NCBI GenBank assembly: GCA_903927615.1
Contig: CAIYNU010000094.1
Coordinates: forward strand, 1 to 64,000
Direction: 5' to 3'
From: an uncultured Rhodospirillales bacterium
GTDB lineage: Bacteria; Pseudomonadota; Alphaproteobacteria; Azospirillales; Azospirillaceae
Length of the DNA: 64,000 nt
Positions 17,532 to 26,194 of this stretch are shown in pieces. A model generated the notes under the pieces. It was not told where the DNA came from and did not search any database. It saw nothing but the letters and a program-made list of their open reading frames with translations. A program made the translations under genes and the position numbers. Position 1 is the first letter of the stretch; each line of letters begins with the position of its first letter.

Positions 17532-20048
17532 ATGAAGCCGGCTGATTTCGTTTCGTCCGGGGTGGATCCGGCCATCGGGCACCGCATGGTTGCGGTGTTG
17601 GGGCCGACCAACACCGGCAAGACCTATCTCGCCATCGAGCGGATGCTTGGCCATCGCTCGGGGATGATTGGCTTTCCGTTGCGTCTGCTGGCGCGCGAGA
17701 ACTATGACCGCATTGCCGCCGCTCGCGGACCGGGCAGCGTGGCGCTGATCACCGGCGAGGAGATGATCGTCCCGCCCAACCCGTCCTATTTCGTCTGCAC
17801 CGTCGAGGCGATGCCCGTGGACCGGCCGGTGGCGTTCCTGGCGGTGGATGAAATTCAACTGTGTGCCGATCCTGAACGTGGCCATGTCTTCACCGACCGC
17901 CTGCTTCACGCCCGCGGGTTGGAAGAGACCATGGTCCTGGGTGCCGAGACCATCGCGCCGCTGATCCGGCGACTGGTCCCTCGAGTCGAATTCATCAACC
18001 GGCCGCGGTTTTCCGCCCTCAGCTACGCCGGCCCGCGCAAACTGACCCGGCTGCCGCCCCGTTCGGCGGTGGTGGCGTTTTCGGCCACCGAAGTCTACGC
18101 CATCGCCGAGTTGATCCGACGCCAGCGCGGCGGCACCGCCGTGGTGTTGGGCGCGCTCAGCCCCCGCACCCGCAATGCCCAGGTGGCGCTCTATCAGGCC
18201 GGTGACGTGGATTATCTGGTGGCCACCGACGCCATCGGCATGGGTCTGAACATGGACGTGGACCATGTGGCGTTTGCCGGCCTCAGCAAGTTTGACGGCA
18301 ACGCGCCGCGCCGGCTCGACGCCCACGAGATCGCGCAGATCGCCGGCCGTGCCGGCCGTCATCGCAGCGACGGCACCTTCGGCACCACCGGTGATCTGGG
18401 TGAACTTGACCAAGACCTGATCGAGGCGGTGGAACATCACACCTTCCCACCACTCAAAGCGGTCCGCTGGCGCAATGCCGACCTCTGTTTCCAATCGCCG
18501 TCGGCGCTCCTGCGCTCCCTGGAGCGACCGCCGCCCCGGCCGGACCTGATCCGGGTCCGGGAAGGCGACGACCATCTGGCGCTGGCGACGCTGGCCCATG
18601 ACCCCGAGATCACCGCCCTGGCCAGCAGTCGCGAAGCCGTCGACCTGCTGTGGCAGGTCTGCCGGATTCCCGACTTCCGCAAGGTTCTGTCGGACGCCCA
18701 CACGCGCCTGCTCGGGCAGATCTACCGTCACCTCCGCGGCCCACACCGCCGCCTGCCCACCGACTGGGTGGCGGATCAGGTGGCGCGACTGGACCGCTAC
18801 GACGGCGAGATCGACGCGCTGGTGACCCGCATCGCCCATATCCGGACCTGGACCTACATTTCGCACCGGCCGAACTGGCTGACCGACCATGGCCACTGGC
18901 AGGACCGAACCCGGGCCATCGAGGACCGGCTCTCGGACGCCCTGCACGAGCGGCTGACCCAACGCTTCGTCGACCGCCGCTCGGCGCTGCTGGTCCGCAG
19001 CCTGAAGGGGGGCGGCCAACTGCTGGCTGCGATCAGCCGCCACGGCGAGGTCATGGTCGAAGGCCATCCGGTTGGACAACTGGACGGCTTCCGCTTCATC
19101 CCCGATGCCGAAGCCCAGGGCCAGGACGGTCGCGCCCTGATGTCCGCCGCCCGCCGGGCCTTGCGCGACGAGGTCTCGAACCGGGTCCGGCAGTTCGAAG
19201 CCGAAGCCGGACCGGCGTTCGCCCTGGCGCCCGACGGCCTGATCCGCTGGCAAGGCGCCGAGGTGGCGCGGCTGGCGCCCGCAGAGACGCTGCTCGCACC
19301 CGCCGCGGTGGTGCTCCATGATGCCCTGTTGGAAGGCGTTCAGCGCGACCGGATCCGGCGGCGCCTGGACACCTGGCTTGAAACCGCCATCGCGATGCCT
19401 CTGGCACCGCTGTTCCGGCTGGCCGCAGCCGACCTCTCCGGGTCCGCCCGGGGCCTAGCCTTTCAACTGGTCGAGGCGCTCGGCTGCCTGCCCCGGCCAA
19501 GGGTCGCCGAATTGCTGGCGGGCCTGTCCGCGGACGATCGCCACCGGCTGGCCAGGCTGGGCGTTCGCCTGGGTTCCCATTGGCTGACCCTGCCGGCACT
19601 GCTCAAGCCGCCGGCGGTGGCCATGCGCGCCCTGCTGTACGCCGTCCGCCATGGCCTGCCCCTGCCCGCGCCGGTCCCCGCGTCGGCCCGGGTCTCGGTG
19701 GTCCCGGCGCCGGGCATGCCCGAGGCCTTTCACGCCGCCATCGGCTTCCCGGTGGTCGGCCCCCGGGCCATCCGTGCCGACATTCTCGACCGGTTCCAGA
19801 CCACCCTTGCGGCCGGCACGCCGCCGACCGGACAGCTTATCGGCTGTCCCGAAACCGATCTGCCCCTGGTGCTGGCGGCCCTCGGCTATCGTCGGATCAC
19901 CGCCGACGATGGCTCGGTCCAGTGGCGGGCGCGGCGGATCAAACCCGCCCGACGCCCCCGACCATGTCCCGGGACCGCCGAGGCCGAACACCCCTTCGCC
20001 GGTCTTCGCGACCTCGCCCGTCTGCACACCTTGGAACCCGGGCCGTGA
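17532..20048 (+). CDS. Suv3-like ATP-dependent RNA helicase
   Basis: 838 residues from the ATG at 17532; the frame is open 200 bases further up but that part runs through the palindromic repeats. It matches the Suv3/mitochondrial degradosome helicase family: Walker A GPTNTGKT (24-31), FPLRLLARENYD, DEIQ in AVDEIQLCADPERGHVFTDRLL, then the second RecA domain with GMGLNMDVDHVAFAGLSKFDG and QIAGRAGRHRSDGTFG. The alpha-helical and ratchet domains follow, with a long Leu/Ala/Arg-rich C-terminal third. In alphaproteobacteria such helicases assist RNA decay or ribosome assembly. The stop overlaps the next gene by 4 bases (GTGA), so the two are translationally coupled. Confidence 0.88.
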   Translation: MKPADFVSSGVDPAIGHRMVAVLGPTNTGKTYLAIERMLGHRSGMIGFPLRLLARENYDRIAAARGPGSVALITGEEMIVPPNPSYFVCTVEAMPVDRPVAFLAVDEIQLCADPERGHVFTDRLLHARGLEETMVLGAETIAPLIRRLVPRVEFINRPRFSALSYAGPRKLTRLPPRSAVVAFSATEVYAIAELIRRQRGGTAVVLGALSPRTRNAQVALYQAGDVDYLVATDAIGMGLNMDVDHVAFAGLSKFDGNAPRRLDAHEIAQIAGRAGRHRSDGTFGTTGDLGELDQDLIEAVEHHTFPPLKAVRWRNADLCFQSPSALLRSLERPPPRPDLIRVREGDDHLALATLAHDPEITALASSREAVDLLWQVCRIPDFRKVLSDAHTRLLGQIYRHLRGPHRRLPTDWVADQVARLDRYDGEIDALVTRIAHIRTWTYISHRPNWLTDHGHWQDRTRAIEDRLSDALHERLTQRFVDRRSALLVRSLKGGGQLLAAISRHGEVMVEGHPVGQLDGFRFIPDAEAQGQDGRALMSAARRALRDEVSNRVRQFEAEAGPAFALAPDGLIRWQGAEVARLAPAETLLAPAAVVLHDALLEGVQRDRIRRRLDTWLETAIAMPLAPLFRLAAADLSGSARGLAFQLVEALGCLPRPRVAELLAGLSADDRHRLARLGVRLGSHWLTLPALLKPPAVAMRALLYAVRHGLPLPAPVPASARVSVVPAPGMPEAFHAAIGFPVVGPRAIRADILDRFQTTLAAGTPPTGQLIGCPETDLPLVLAALGYRRITADDGSVQWRARRIKPARRPRPCPGTAEAEHPFAGLRDLARLHTLEPGP

Positions 20049-20380
20049 CCGCCGGACCACCGCCGGCCCCCGGGGTCCCCGAAGCCGCCGCCGGCCTGCG
20101 GATCGACAAGTGGTTGTGGTACGCTCGCTTTTGCAAGACCCGCAGCCTGGCCGCCCGCCTGGTGATCGACGGTCCGATGCGGTGCTCCGGCACCCTCATC
20201 ACCAAACCTCACCATCCGGTCCGGCCGGGCTGTGTGTTGACCTTTCCTCTCGCCCGACACATCCGGATCATCCGGGTTCTGGCCTTGGGCCACCGGCGCG
20301 GACCGCCCGCCGAGGCACGGGGTCTTTATGAAGACCTGGCGCCGCCGACCCCTGAAAATGCCCTGCCCCGGAACCCATGA
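20045..20380 (+). CDS. hslR: S4-domain RNA-binding protein (Hsp15-like)
   Basis: 111 residues starting at the GTG that overlaps the helicase stop (GTGA). Residues 19-65 form an S4 RNA-binding domain (LRIDKWLWYARFCKTRSLAARLV...), the fold of ribosomal protein S4 and heat-shock protein Hsp15, which recycles stalled 50S subunits carrying nascent chains. The C-terminal part is short and basic with a Pro-rich end. The overlap with the Suv3-like helicase gene implies the proteins are made in similar amounts; both act on structured RNA. Confidence 0.85.
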   Translation: MTAGPPPAPGVPEAAAGLRIDKWLWYARFCKTRSLAARLVIDGPMRCSGTLITKPHHPVRPGCVLTFPLARHIRIIRVLALGHRRGPPAEARGLYEDLAPPTPENALPRNP

Positions 20381-20433
20381 CGTCCCCCACGCCGTACCTT
20401 CCTCGACTTCTGTGTTTTACGAGAGGCCATGCC

Positions 20434-21132
20434 GTGAGCGTGCGCCTGAAGGGAATGCTGGCCGCCGCGGGACTCGCCAGCAGTTTGGTGCTGGCCGCCG
20501 GCGGCGCCGGCGGCCGGGAGGTGGCCGCCGATGCCTGGTTCCAGCGCGACTTTGACGCCAACTTCGCCTTGTGCGCGATCCGTGACAACCGCCCGGACTG
20601 GTGCCAGAACTGGATCAACGCCATGGAAGGCGCCCGGCCCAAGACCATCTCCCTCTCGGTTCCCGAATGGCAAAGGCTGACCTTTGTCGACAACATGCTG
20701 GTCTGCTCGACGCTGCTGTCGCCGGATTGGTGCCCGGCCTGGCGCGAAGCGATGAAGCTCGTGACCCAAGACCCCGCCTATGTCGACCTGGTGACCGCAC
20801 CCGCAGCACGGCGCATCAAAGAGGAAGACGAACGCCAAGCCCGAATCGAAGCCTGGCGCACCACCCTTGCCAATGTCGGCCTCAACAAAATCACGCCCGG
20901 GGATCTGGACCTGATCCGCCGTCAGGTCAGAGACGGTAATGCCGATGCCATGGAGATTTTGGCCTGGATGTACCTGAAGGGATACGGCGTCGCCCGCAAC
21001 TATGGCCGGGCCTACGAATATTATGGCCGTGCCGTCCTCGCCGGCCGCACCGACCTCCGCCCCACGCTCGATTCCCTGTGGCCGGCGCTCAATGAAGCCC
21101 AAAAGAACGAGCTTCGGTTTTTGTTCAAGTAG
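20434..21132 (+). CDS. Exported Sel1-repeat protein with duplicated Cys motif
   Basis: 232 residues from the GTG at 20434, which has GAGAGG at 7 bases; an ATG at 20377 overlapping the S4 gene stop (ATGA) is the other candidate. An N-terminal signal peptide (RLKGMLAAAGLASSLVLAAG) ends before REVAADAW. The following region has a repeat of the type C...PDWCxxW: CAIRDNRPDWCQNW and, about 45 residues later, CSTLLSPDWCPAW, so two internal pairs of cysteines. A single Sel1-like repeat comes near the C-terminus (DAMEILAWMYLKGYGVARNYGRAYEYYGRAV). It suggests a periplasmic protein, probably with two disulfides. Function unknown. Confidence 0.7.
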   Translation: MSVRLKGMLAAAGLASSLVLAAGGAGGREVAADAWFQRDFDANFALCAIRDNRPDWCQNWINAMEGARPKTISLSVPEWQRLTFVDNMLVCSTLLSPDWCPAWREAMKLVTQDPAYVDLVTAPAARRIKEEDERQARIEAWRTTLANVGLNKITPGDLDLIRRQVRDGNADAMEILAWMYLKGYGVARNYGRAYEYYGRAVLAGRTDLRPTLDSLWPALNEAQKNELRFLFK

Positions 21133-21595
21133 CAGCCTGATGTCACGAACGGCCGGTGTCCCCTTGAACTGTCCGCGGCAACCGGCCGGCAGAAAGCCGC
21201 CGATCGTCGCCACGAGATTACCGAAGGATGGCGTATCGTTAAAGCCGTGCCACTGGCCACTGTCAATCGTCCTGATACCTAAAGCTGCGCAACACTCTGT
21301 CCTGCGGTCATCATCAGCCCAGGTATTGATAGATTTTTGGACCACACCCCACTCGTATTTGATCAAGAATGTGACCAGTTGACAGTCAAGGCCGCGGCGA
21401 TTAATGCTCGGTCTGCTTGGTAGCGGACGCTTGATGAGACGTGGCAAGTCTCGCAGTGTTGTGTGTGGCCGCAACGACGCCAACGTCAATGAGGCCAAAA
21501 CGATTTGATGATGGTCGGTGTTGCCGGAACCGGTATGCCGCGTTTCCGACCGACGGATCGTCACCATGACCGGTCGTGGACGGAAGGAAATCGCT
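21133..21595. other. Intergenic region upstream of the FAD/CNBD operon
   Basis: About 460 bases of lower GC than its surroundings, without a credible gene. It holds a candidate promoter at 21379-21407 and the ribosome-binding site for the next gene (GGAAGG upstream of the ATG at 21596). Several long frames read across it on the minus strand but have no protein-like composition. Confidence 0.45.
21379..21407 (+). promoter_or_regulatory. Candidate promoter for the FAD/CNBD operon
   Basis: TTGACA (21379-21384), a 17-base spacer, then TAATGC (21402-21407). The -35 box is perfect, the -10 is weak. It would give a leader of about 180 bases before the start at 21596. Confidence 0.35.
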
Positions 21596-22999
21596 ATGGA
21601 GTTGACCCAACACTCGCGGGTTGCTATTATTGGTGGTGGCCCCTCGGGTTCGCTGACGGCGTACTTCATGCTCGATATTGCCAGTCGCCTGGGCTTGCAT
21701 CTCAACATCGAAATCTTTGACTCTTCACAATTCACGGCTCAAGGTCCGAAGGGCTGCAACTATTGTGGCGGCGTTATCTCGGAAACCCTGGTCCAAATGC
21801 TGGCGATGGAGGGGATCACTCTGCCGCCGGACGTGGTCCAGCGCGGCATTGATTCGTACCAACTTCATACGGATCAGGGCTCCGCCGCCATTTCCACGCC
21901 GCTGGCGGAATTGCGGATCGCGTCTTTGTATCGCGGTTCCGGACCGCTGGATTGCGCCAAACGGAAGGCCTGCGGCGGCGCCGAACCGGTGATTTATCGC
22001 AGTCTGGATGGTTTCCTGCTGGATTTGGCGCTGAGTAAGGGCGCCACCCTGTTCCCCACCAAGGTCAACAAGGTGACGCGGGTCGGCAACCTGCCGATGG
22101 TTTTCCCCAGGGAGATGGAGCCCCGCTCGTACGACCTCGTCATCGGTGCCGTCGGCGTCAATGGCGGTGGGCTCAAGATTTTCGACGAGTCCGCCATCCG
22201 GTTTCGTCATCCCACCACCACCAAGGCGGTCATCACCGAAATCTACCTTGGCCGGTCCGAGGTCGACCGCTGTTTCGGCAGCACCATGCATGTCTTCGTC
22301 ACCCGCATCCCGCGGGTCAGCTTTGCCGCCATCATTCCCAAAGGGGAATACGTCACTGTCGTGATGCTGGGCCGGGCCTTGGACCGCGACACCGTCGTGA
22401 CGTTTCTCAACCACCCCACCGTCAAACAATGCTTCCCGGATGGCGTCGACCTGACCGCACGGTCCTGCTTCTGTCGGCCCGAGGTCAGTTTGGGAACGTC
22501 CTCGCCCGTTTGTGCCGACCGGGTGGCCCTGGTCGGCGATGCCGCGGTCAGCCGCCTGTATAAGGACGGCAACGGCGCCGCGTACCGAACCGCCAAGGCC
22601 CTGGCCACCGCCGCCATCATCCACGGCATCTCGCGAAAATCGTTGGAACGTTATTACGCGCCTGCCTGCCGCAAACTGTCGTTTGACAACACCATCGGCA
22701 AGACGGTGTTTCTGACCGTCAATCTGTTCAAGTGGATGCCAATCTTAAGCCGCGGCATGCTGGGCATGGTCCGGCGCGAACAAAGCCGGCAGGACCCCCG
22801 GCGGATGGATATGTCGTTGGTGCTCTGGGATGTTTATACCGGCTCCAACAGCTACAAATCCATTCTGCTGCGTTGTCTGGCGCCAAGATTCCTGCTGCGG
22901 TTGCTGGTGGAAAGCATCAAGTCCTTATTTGTCGTGGATAAGGCGGTTCGTGCGGCCCCCGTGGCCCCGCCCATGGCCACCGAGGGGCATGGGCCATGA
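21596..22999 (+). CDS. FAD-dependent oxidoreductase (geranylgeranyl-reductase-like)
   Basis: 467 residues from the ATG at 21596 (GGAAGG at 8 bases); an upstream ATG at 21518 is not needed. The Rossmann FAD motif VAIIGGGPSGS is at 9-19; the late FAD-ribityl motif is VALVGDAAVSRLYKDGNGAAYRTAKALATA. A cysteine pair in GCNYCGG (C54, C57) and a second in DCAKRKACGG (C120, C126) could form a redox disulfide or a metal site. The FAD fold is that of GGR/halogenase-like flavoproteins, which act on lipids, phenols or isoprenoids. The C-terminus is Leu/Arg-rich and amphipathic (FLLRLLVESIKSLFVVDKAV), suggesting contact with a membrane. It overlaps the next gene by 4 bases. Confidence 0.75.
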   Translation: MELTQHSRVAIIGGGPSGSLTAYFMLDIASRLGLHLNIEIFDSSQFTAQGPKGCNYCGGVISETLVQMLAMEGITLPPDVVQRGIDSYQLHTDQGSAAISTPLAELRIASLYRGSGPLDCAKRKACGGAEPVIYRSLDGFLLDLALSKGATLFPTKVNKVTRVGNLPMVFPREMEPRSYDLVIGAVGVNGGGLKIFDESAIRFRHPTTTKAVITEIYLGRSEVDRCFGSTMHVFVTRIPRVSFAAIIPKGEYVTVVMLGRALDRDTVVTFLNHPTVKQCFPDGVDLTARSCFCRPEVSLGTSSPVCADRVALVGDAAVSRLYKDGNGAAYRTAKALATAAIIHGISRKSLERYYAPACRKLSFDNTIGKTVFLTVNLFKWMPILSRGMLGMVRREQSRQDPRRMDMSLVLWDVYTGSNSYKSILLRCLAPRFLLRLLVESIKSLFVVDKAVRAAPVAPPMATEGHGP

Positions 23000-23409
23000 G
23001 ACATAATCAGCTCGGCAAGCTTTATAATGATGGTGATGTCATCGTACGCCTGGGCGACCCCGGCAACACCATGTTCCAGGTGCAGAAGGGATGCCTGGAC
23101 GTCATCGTCGATGATAATACCGGGCAGGTCATCGCGACTCTGGTATCGGGCGATTTCTTTGGTGAAATGTGTTTGTTCACTGGCGACCCCCGCTCGGCAA
23201 CCGTACGCTCGCGCGGCGAAAGCCGGGTATTGACCATCGACCGTGCGGCGTTCATCCGCCGTCTGTCGGAAGACCCCCTGCTCGCCTACCGCATTCTGGG
23301 GGCCATGTGTGACCGCTTGCGACGCCTGAACGAGTATAGCGTCGGCTACGAAGGCTATCTCTGCCCACCGGTTGACCGATCAACGGCCAAGGAGGACGCG
23401 ACGCCATGA
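22996..23409 (+). CDS. Small cyclic-nucleotide-binding-domain protein (canonical)
   Basis: 137 residues, essentially one CNBD with no DNA-binding domain. The phosphate-binding cassette is intact: GDFFGEMCLFTGDPRSATV with G56-E57 and R66, matching the Gly-Glu and Arg that hold the ribose and phosphate in CAP-type domains. The beta-roll before it (KLYNDGDVIVRLGDPGNTMFQVQKG) and the C-helix (AYRILGAMCDRLRRLNEYSV) are complete. It overlaps its neighbours by 4 bases on both sides (ATGA type). With no output domain of its own, it likely controls a partner encoded in the same operon. Ligand cAMP or cGMP is inferred. Confidence 0.85.
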   Translation: MRHNQLGKLYNDGDVIVRLGDPGNTMFQVQKGCLDVIVDDNTGQVIATLVSGDFFGEMCLFTGDPRSATVRSRGESRVLTIDRAAFIRRLSEDPLLAYRILGAMCDRLRRLNEYSVGYEGYLCPPVDRSTAKEDATP

Positions 23410-23810
23410 TCCTGGAAAAAGACCGGCTAGAGAGGTTATTGTTCCGCAACTATGAGGTTGGGAGTATCGTTCTGCCCCAGGGCTGCACCCAGCGGATCAT
23501 GGGCTTGATCGGCAAAGGCAGCGTCGAGGTTTTTTGCAAGACGCAGGAGGGCGAGGAGACGGTTTTCGGCGTCCTGACCAAAGGCGATACCTTCGGCACC
23601 TATTCTCTGTTCTACGATGTTCCCAGGCCGACGGGCATTCGCGTGCGGGATCGGGCGCGCATCGCGCTTTTGAACAGCAGGGACTTCATCCGCTATTCTC
23701 ACCACAACCCCACCATGACCTTCAACGTATTGACTGCCGCCAGCCGGCGGATTAACAATATCAATAGAGATTTATGCAAAGGAGGTCGGGTCAGTCCGAT
23801 TGAATGGTGA
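23406..23810 (+). CDS. Second CNBD-fold protein with degenerate cassette
   Basis: 134 residues with the same fold as the preceding gene product (beta-roll, cassette, C-helix), but the cassette reads DTFGTYSLFYDVPRPTGIRV. The Glu after the Gly is replaced by Thr (G64-T65), and the PRSAT of the first gene becomes PRPTG. The Arg is retained (R74). Loss of the ribose-binding Glu suggests no cyclic-nucleotide binding or a changed ligand. The C-terminus ends in a short basic-polar tail. Gene overlap 4 bases upstream and 7 downstream. A heterodimer with the first CNBD protein is inferred. Confidence 0.75.
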   Translation: MILEKDRLERLLFRNYEVGSIVLPQGCTQRIMGLIGKGSVEVFCKTQEGEETVFGVLTKGDTFGTYSLFYDVPRPTGIRVRDRARIALLNSRDFIRYSHHNPTMTFNVLTAASRRINNINRDLCKGGRVSPIEW

Positions 23811-24421
23811 CCTGTTTTATTAATGATTATGCCCGGAACGTTCGATTTCTATACCGTTCGACGATTCGGGTTTGGACTGGGCCATCTGAGTTCTTTGAAC
23901 TGGTCCGAACCACTAACCATCTCGGGATCGCTCTCGGCCTTCAGGTGTTGCGCTGGCTGCTTCATTCCGGAGTGACCACGGCGCATTTTGTGGTGGTCAA
24001 CCCGCCGGCGATGTTTCCGGTCCCGTTCGATCTTGATTTGGGACTCTACCGGTCTTGGGAGGTTTGGGGTTTTTTTCCCTTTGGCCTGGGCATGCTTGGG
24101 CTGATCGCCTGGGTGACGTGGCGGGTCGGGCGCCGTCGGGCCGGCCGTCCCATGAGCCTGGCCAAGACCGCGGAAGTCGTCTCGCTGGCCTGGTTCGCCC
24201 CCTGGTTGCCCACATTCCTGACCGATAATCTGTTGTTGTCGGCCGGATGGGCGATCCCCGTGGTCATCGTTCCCGCCCATACCGTGGTGGTGGGCCTGGA
24301 GGTTTGGATGACCGCTGTGGGGCTTCAGCAGGTCTTCGGCCTGTCCCGAGGTCCGGCCTGGCGGATAAGTCTGGCGGGTGGACTGATTTTTATGGCCCTG
24401 GCCGGTGCCGTGATCCGGTAG
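23804..24421 (+). CDS. Multi-pass membrane protein (Yip1-like), end of the CNBD operon
   Basis: 205 residues. A positively charged N-terminal helix (RNVRFLYRSTIRVW) and GPSEFFELV precede a hydrophobic segment (LGIALGLQVLRWLL), a pattern found at the start of Yip1-type proteins. Further hydrophobic segments lie at about residues 85-108 (FGLGMLGLIAWVTW), 122-145 (AEVVSLAWFAPWL), 150-170 (AIPVVIVPAHTVVVGLEVW) and 185-205 (LAGGLIFMALAGAVI), with Arg/Lys-rich loops between. It starts 7 bases before the stop of the second CNBD gene. It is the only membrane component, so the probable target or anchor of the two CNBD proteins. The Yip1 match is by eye and uncertain. Confidence 0.65.
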   Translation: MVTCFINDYARNVRFLYRSTIRVWTGPSEFFELVRTTNHLGIALGLQVLRWLLHSGVTTAHFVVVNPPAMFPVPFDLDLGLYRSWEVWGFFPFGLGMLGLIAWVTWRVGRRRAGRPMSLAKTAEVVSLAWFAPWLPTFLTDNLLLSAGWAIPVVIVPAHTVVVGLEVWMTAVGLQQVFGLSRGPAWRISLAGGLIFMALAGAVIR

Positions 24422-24445
24422 ACGACGGCAACCTCAACGCCCGCA

Positions 24446-24466
24446 CGGATCAGGTATAATGATCCG
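24446..24466. repeat. Small inverted repeat between convergent genes
   Basis: CGGATC (24446-24451) and GATCCG (24461-24466) face each other across 9 AT-rich bases between the membrane-protein gene and rnhA. No T-run follows, so a terminator role is weak. Confidence 0.3.
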
Positions 24467-24488
24467 GCAGGCCACTCTCATTCATCCT

Positions 24489-24983
24489 TCAGGCGCCCGA
24501 CAATCCCGCCTTGCGCCCTTCGGCGATGGCGGCCCGGGCCAAGGCGTCGGCCCGTTCGTTTTCGGGATGGCCCGAGTGACCGCGCACCCAGTGGAAGGCG
24601 ATGGCATGGCGCTGCTGGGCCAGGTCCAGGCGTTCCCACAGGTCACGGTTCTTGACCGGTTTGCGGTCCGCGGTTTGCCAGCCTTTGGCCTTCCACCCTT
24701 TGATCCACTTGGTGATACCGTCGCGCAGATACTGACTGTCGGTATGCAGGCGCACCTGAAGCGGCCGCTTCAGCGTCTCCAGGGCAACGATGGCGGCCAG
24801 CAACTCCATGCGATTGTTGGTGGTCAGCGGCTCGAAACCGTTCAGTTCCTTATCGACGGCACCATAGCGCAAAATCGCGCCCCAGCCGCCCGGTCCCGGG
24901 TTGCCGCTGCACGCGCCATCGGTGAAAATGTCGCAGATGCGACCCTCGGGAGTCTCTGAAGACTGTAAAGACGCTTCGGTCAT
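24489..24983 (-). CDS. rnhA: Ribonuclease HI
   Basis: 164 residues. It cuts the RNA strand of RNA-DNA hybrids. The acidic active-site residues are visible: D22 in [15 protein letters not shown]60 in [11 protein letters not shown]82 in HTDSQYL, and a final Asp in [11 protein letters not shown] basic handle ([25 protein letters not shown]) lies between. Full length with a 16-residue N-terminal extension. It is transcribed leftward right after the thrB gene (stop/start gap 31 bases), a frequent thrB-rnhA pairing in this class. Confidence 0.95.
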   Translation of the reverse strand: MTEASLQSSETPEGRICDIFTDGACSGNPGPGGWGAILRYGAVDKELNGFEPLTTNNRMELLAAIVALETLKRPLQVRLHTDSQYLRDGITKWIKGWKAKGWQTADRKPVKNRDLWERLDLAQQRHAIAFHWVRGHSGHPENERADALARAAIAEGRKAGLSGA

Positions 24984-25014
24984 GGGGTCCCTGAGAGCAT
25001 TGGGTCATCTGGGA

Positions 25015-26001
25015 TTAGGGAGCGTCGGTCGGCTCGGGACCATCGAGACAATAATCCCCAAGCCCGCGCGCGCCCCGGTGGAAGCGCAGCTTGCGAAGAT
25101 ACTCCAAGGGATTCTTCGGCGTGACAAAGGCGCCAGGAGGGCGGTTCAGCCAGTCATAGAGCCGGGTCAGCAGGAAGCGCAACGCCGCGCCGCGCGCCAA
25201 CAGCGGAACCGCCGCCAGTTCCCCGGCCGAGAGCGGCCGGATCCGGCGATAGCCGGCGAACAGATGGCGGGCCTTGGTGGCATTGAACGAATCGTCGGCC
25301 TCGAAGCACCAGGCGTTGAGACAGATGGCCAGATCGTAAGCCAGGAAGTCGGTGCAGGCGAAATAAAAGTCGATCAGCCCGGACAGGGTTTCGCCCCGGA
25401 AAAAGACGTTGTCCGGAAACAAATCGGCGTGGATGATGCCGGTGGGCAGCGCCACCGGCCAGGCCGCCGCCAGTTCCACCAGTTCGACATCCAGGATCGC
25501 TTTCAACCCGGGCTGAACCGCATCGGCAGAGTCACGGCACCGCCGATACAACTCCTGCCAGCCGGCCACCGACAGGGCGTTGGGCCGGGTCATGGGGAAG
25601 TCGGCACCGGCCAGATGCAGACGCGCCAGGGCCTCGCCCACCGCGGCGCAGTGCCGGGGCAGCACCCGGCGCGGCCACATGCCCTCCAGAAAGGTGACAA
25701 TCACCGCCGGCCGGCCGCACAACTCGTGCAAGGCCGCGCCGTCCGAGGCATGGACCGGCAAGGGACAGGCCAAACCCTTGTCCGACAGGTGTTCCATCAG
25801 GCACAGAAAGAACGGCAGGTCTTCGATCCGCACCCGCTTTTCGTAAAGCGTCAGGATGTGCGGACCGCACTCGGTCACCAACAGGTAGTTGGTGTTTTCC
25901 ACGCCCTCGGCAATCCCCTTGCACGACCGTACCGCGCCCAGCGGATACTGAGCGACAAAGGCTTCCAGTTCTTCGTCGGAAACTTCGGTGTAGACGGCCA
26001 T
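25015..26001 (-). CDS. thrB: Homoserine kinase (choline-kinase-like ThrB)
   Basis: 328 residues. It phosphorylates homoserine in threonine synthesis. It is the alpha-proteobacterial ThrB of the aminoglycoside/choline kinase fold rather than the GHMP-type enzyme. Key parts are an N-terminal lobe (IAEGVENTNYLLVTECGPHILTLYEKR), the catalytic loop IIHADLFPDNVFF, and the metal-binding GLIDFYFACTDFLAYDLA. The last part ends with RLYDWLNRPPGAFVTPKNPLEYLRKLRFHR, also typical. The gene lies directly upstream of rnhA. Confidence 0.9.
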   Translation of the reverse strand: MAVYTEVSDEELEAFVAQYPLGAVRSCKGIAEGVENTNYLLVTECGPHILTLYEKRVRIEDLPFFLCLMEHLSDKGLACPLPVHASDGAALHELCGRPAVIVTFLEGMWPRRVLPRHCAAVGEALARLHLAGADFPMTRPNALSVAGWQELYRRCRDSADAVQPGLKAILDVELVELAAAWPVALPTGIIHADLFPDNVFFRGETLSGLIDFYFACTDFLAYDLAICLNAWCFEADDSFNATKARHLFAGYRRIRPLSAGELAAVPLLARGAALRFLLTRLYDWLNRPPGAFVTPKNPLEYLRKLRFHRGARGLGDYCLDGPEPTDAP

Positions 26002-26194
26002 CGCCCAGCCGACTAAAGCAAACCACCCGCGCGGTCAAGGAAGCCGTGCGCCCGGCGCATGCGACAGCGCGTCCCAGGGCACGGACATCCGGACGGGCCG
26101 GGACCTCAGCCAGACCCTCAGTGACCATAACCATCGACACCACAGAACATCGACCGCTATACTAATCGCGTCTCATGCCTGAGGAGATTGACCG

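Noticed and set aside
21300-21400. FNR-type anaerobox upstream of the FAD/CNBD operon
   Set aside because: TTGATCAA is present but lacks the four-base gap of TTGAT-N4-ATCAA.
20326-21735. Leftward frame of 469 codons across the Sel1 gene and intergenic space
   Set aside because: Antisense to a gene with a clear signal peptide; low-complexity and without motifs.
24901-26016. Long rightward frame opposite thrB
   Set aside because: Gln/Gly/Arg-rich mirror of the kinase gene; no binding site or pattern.
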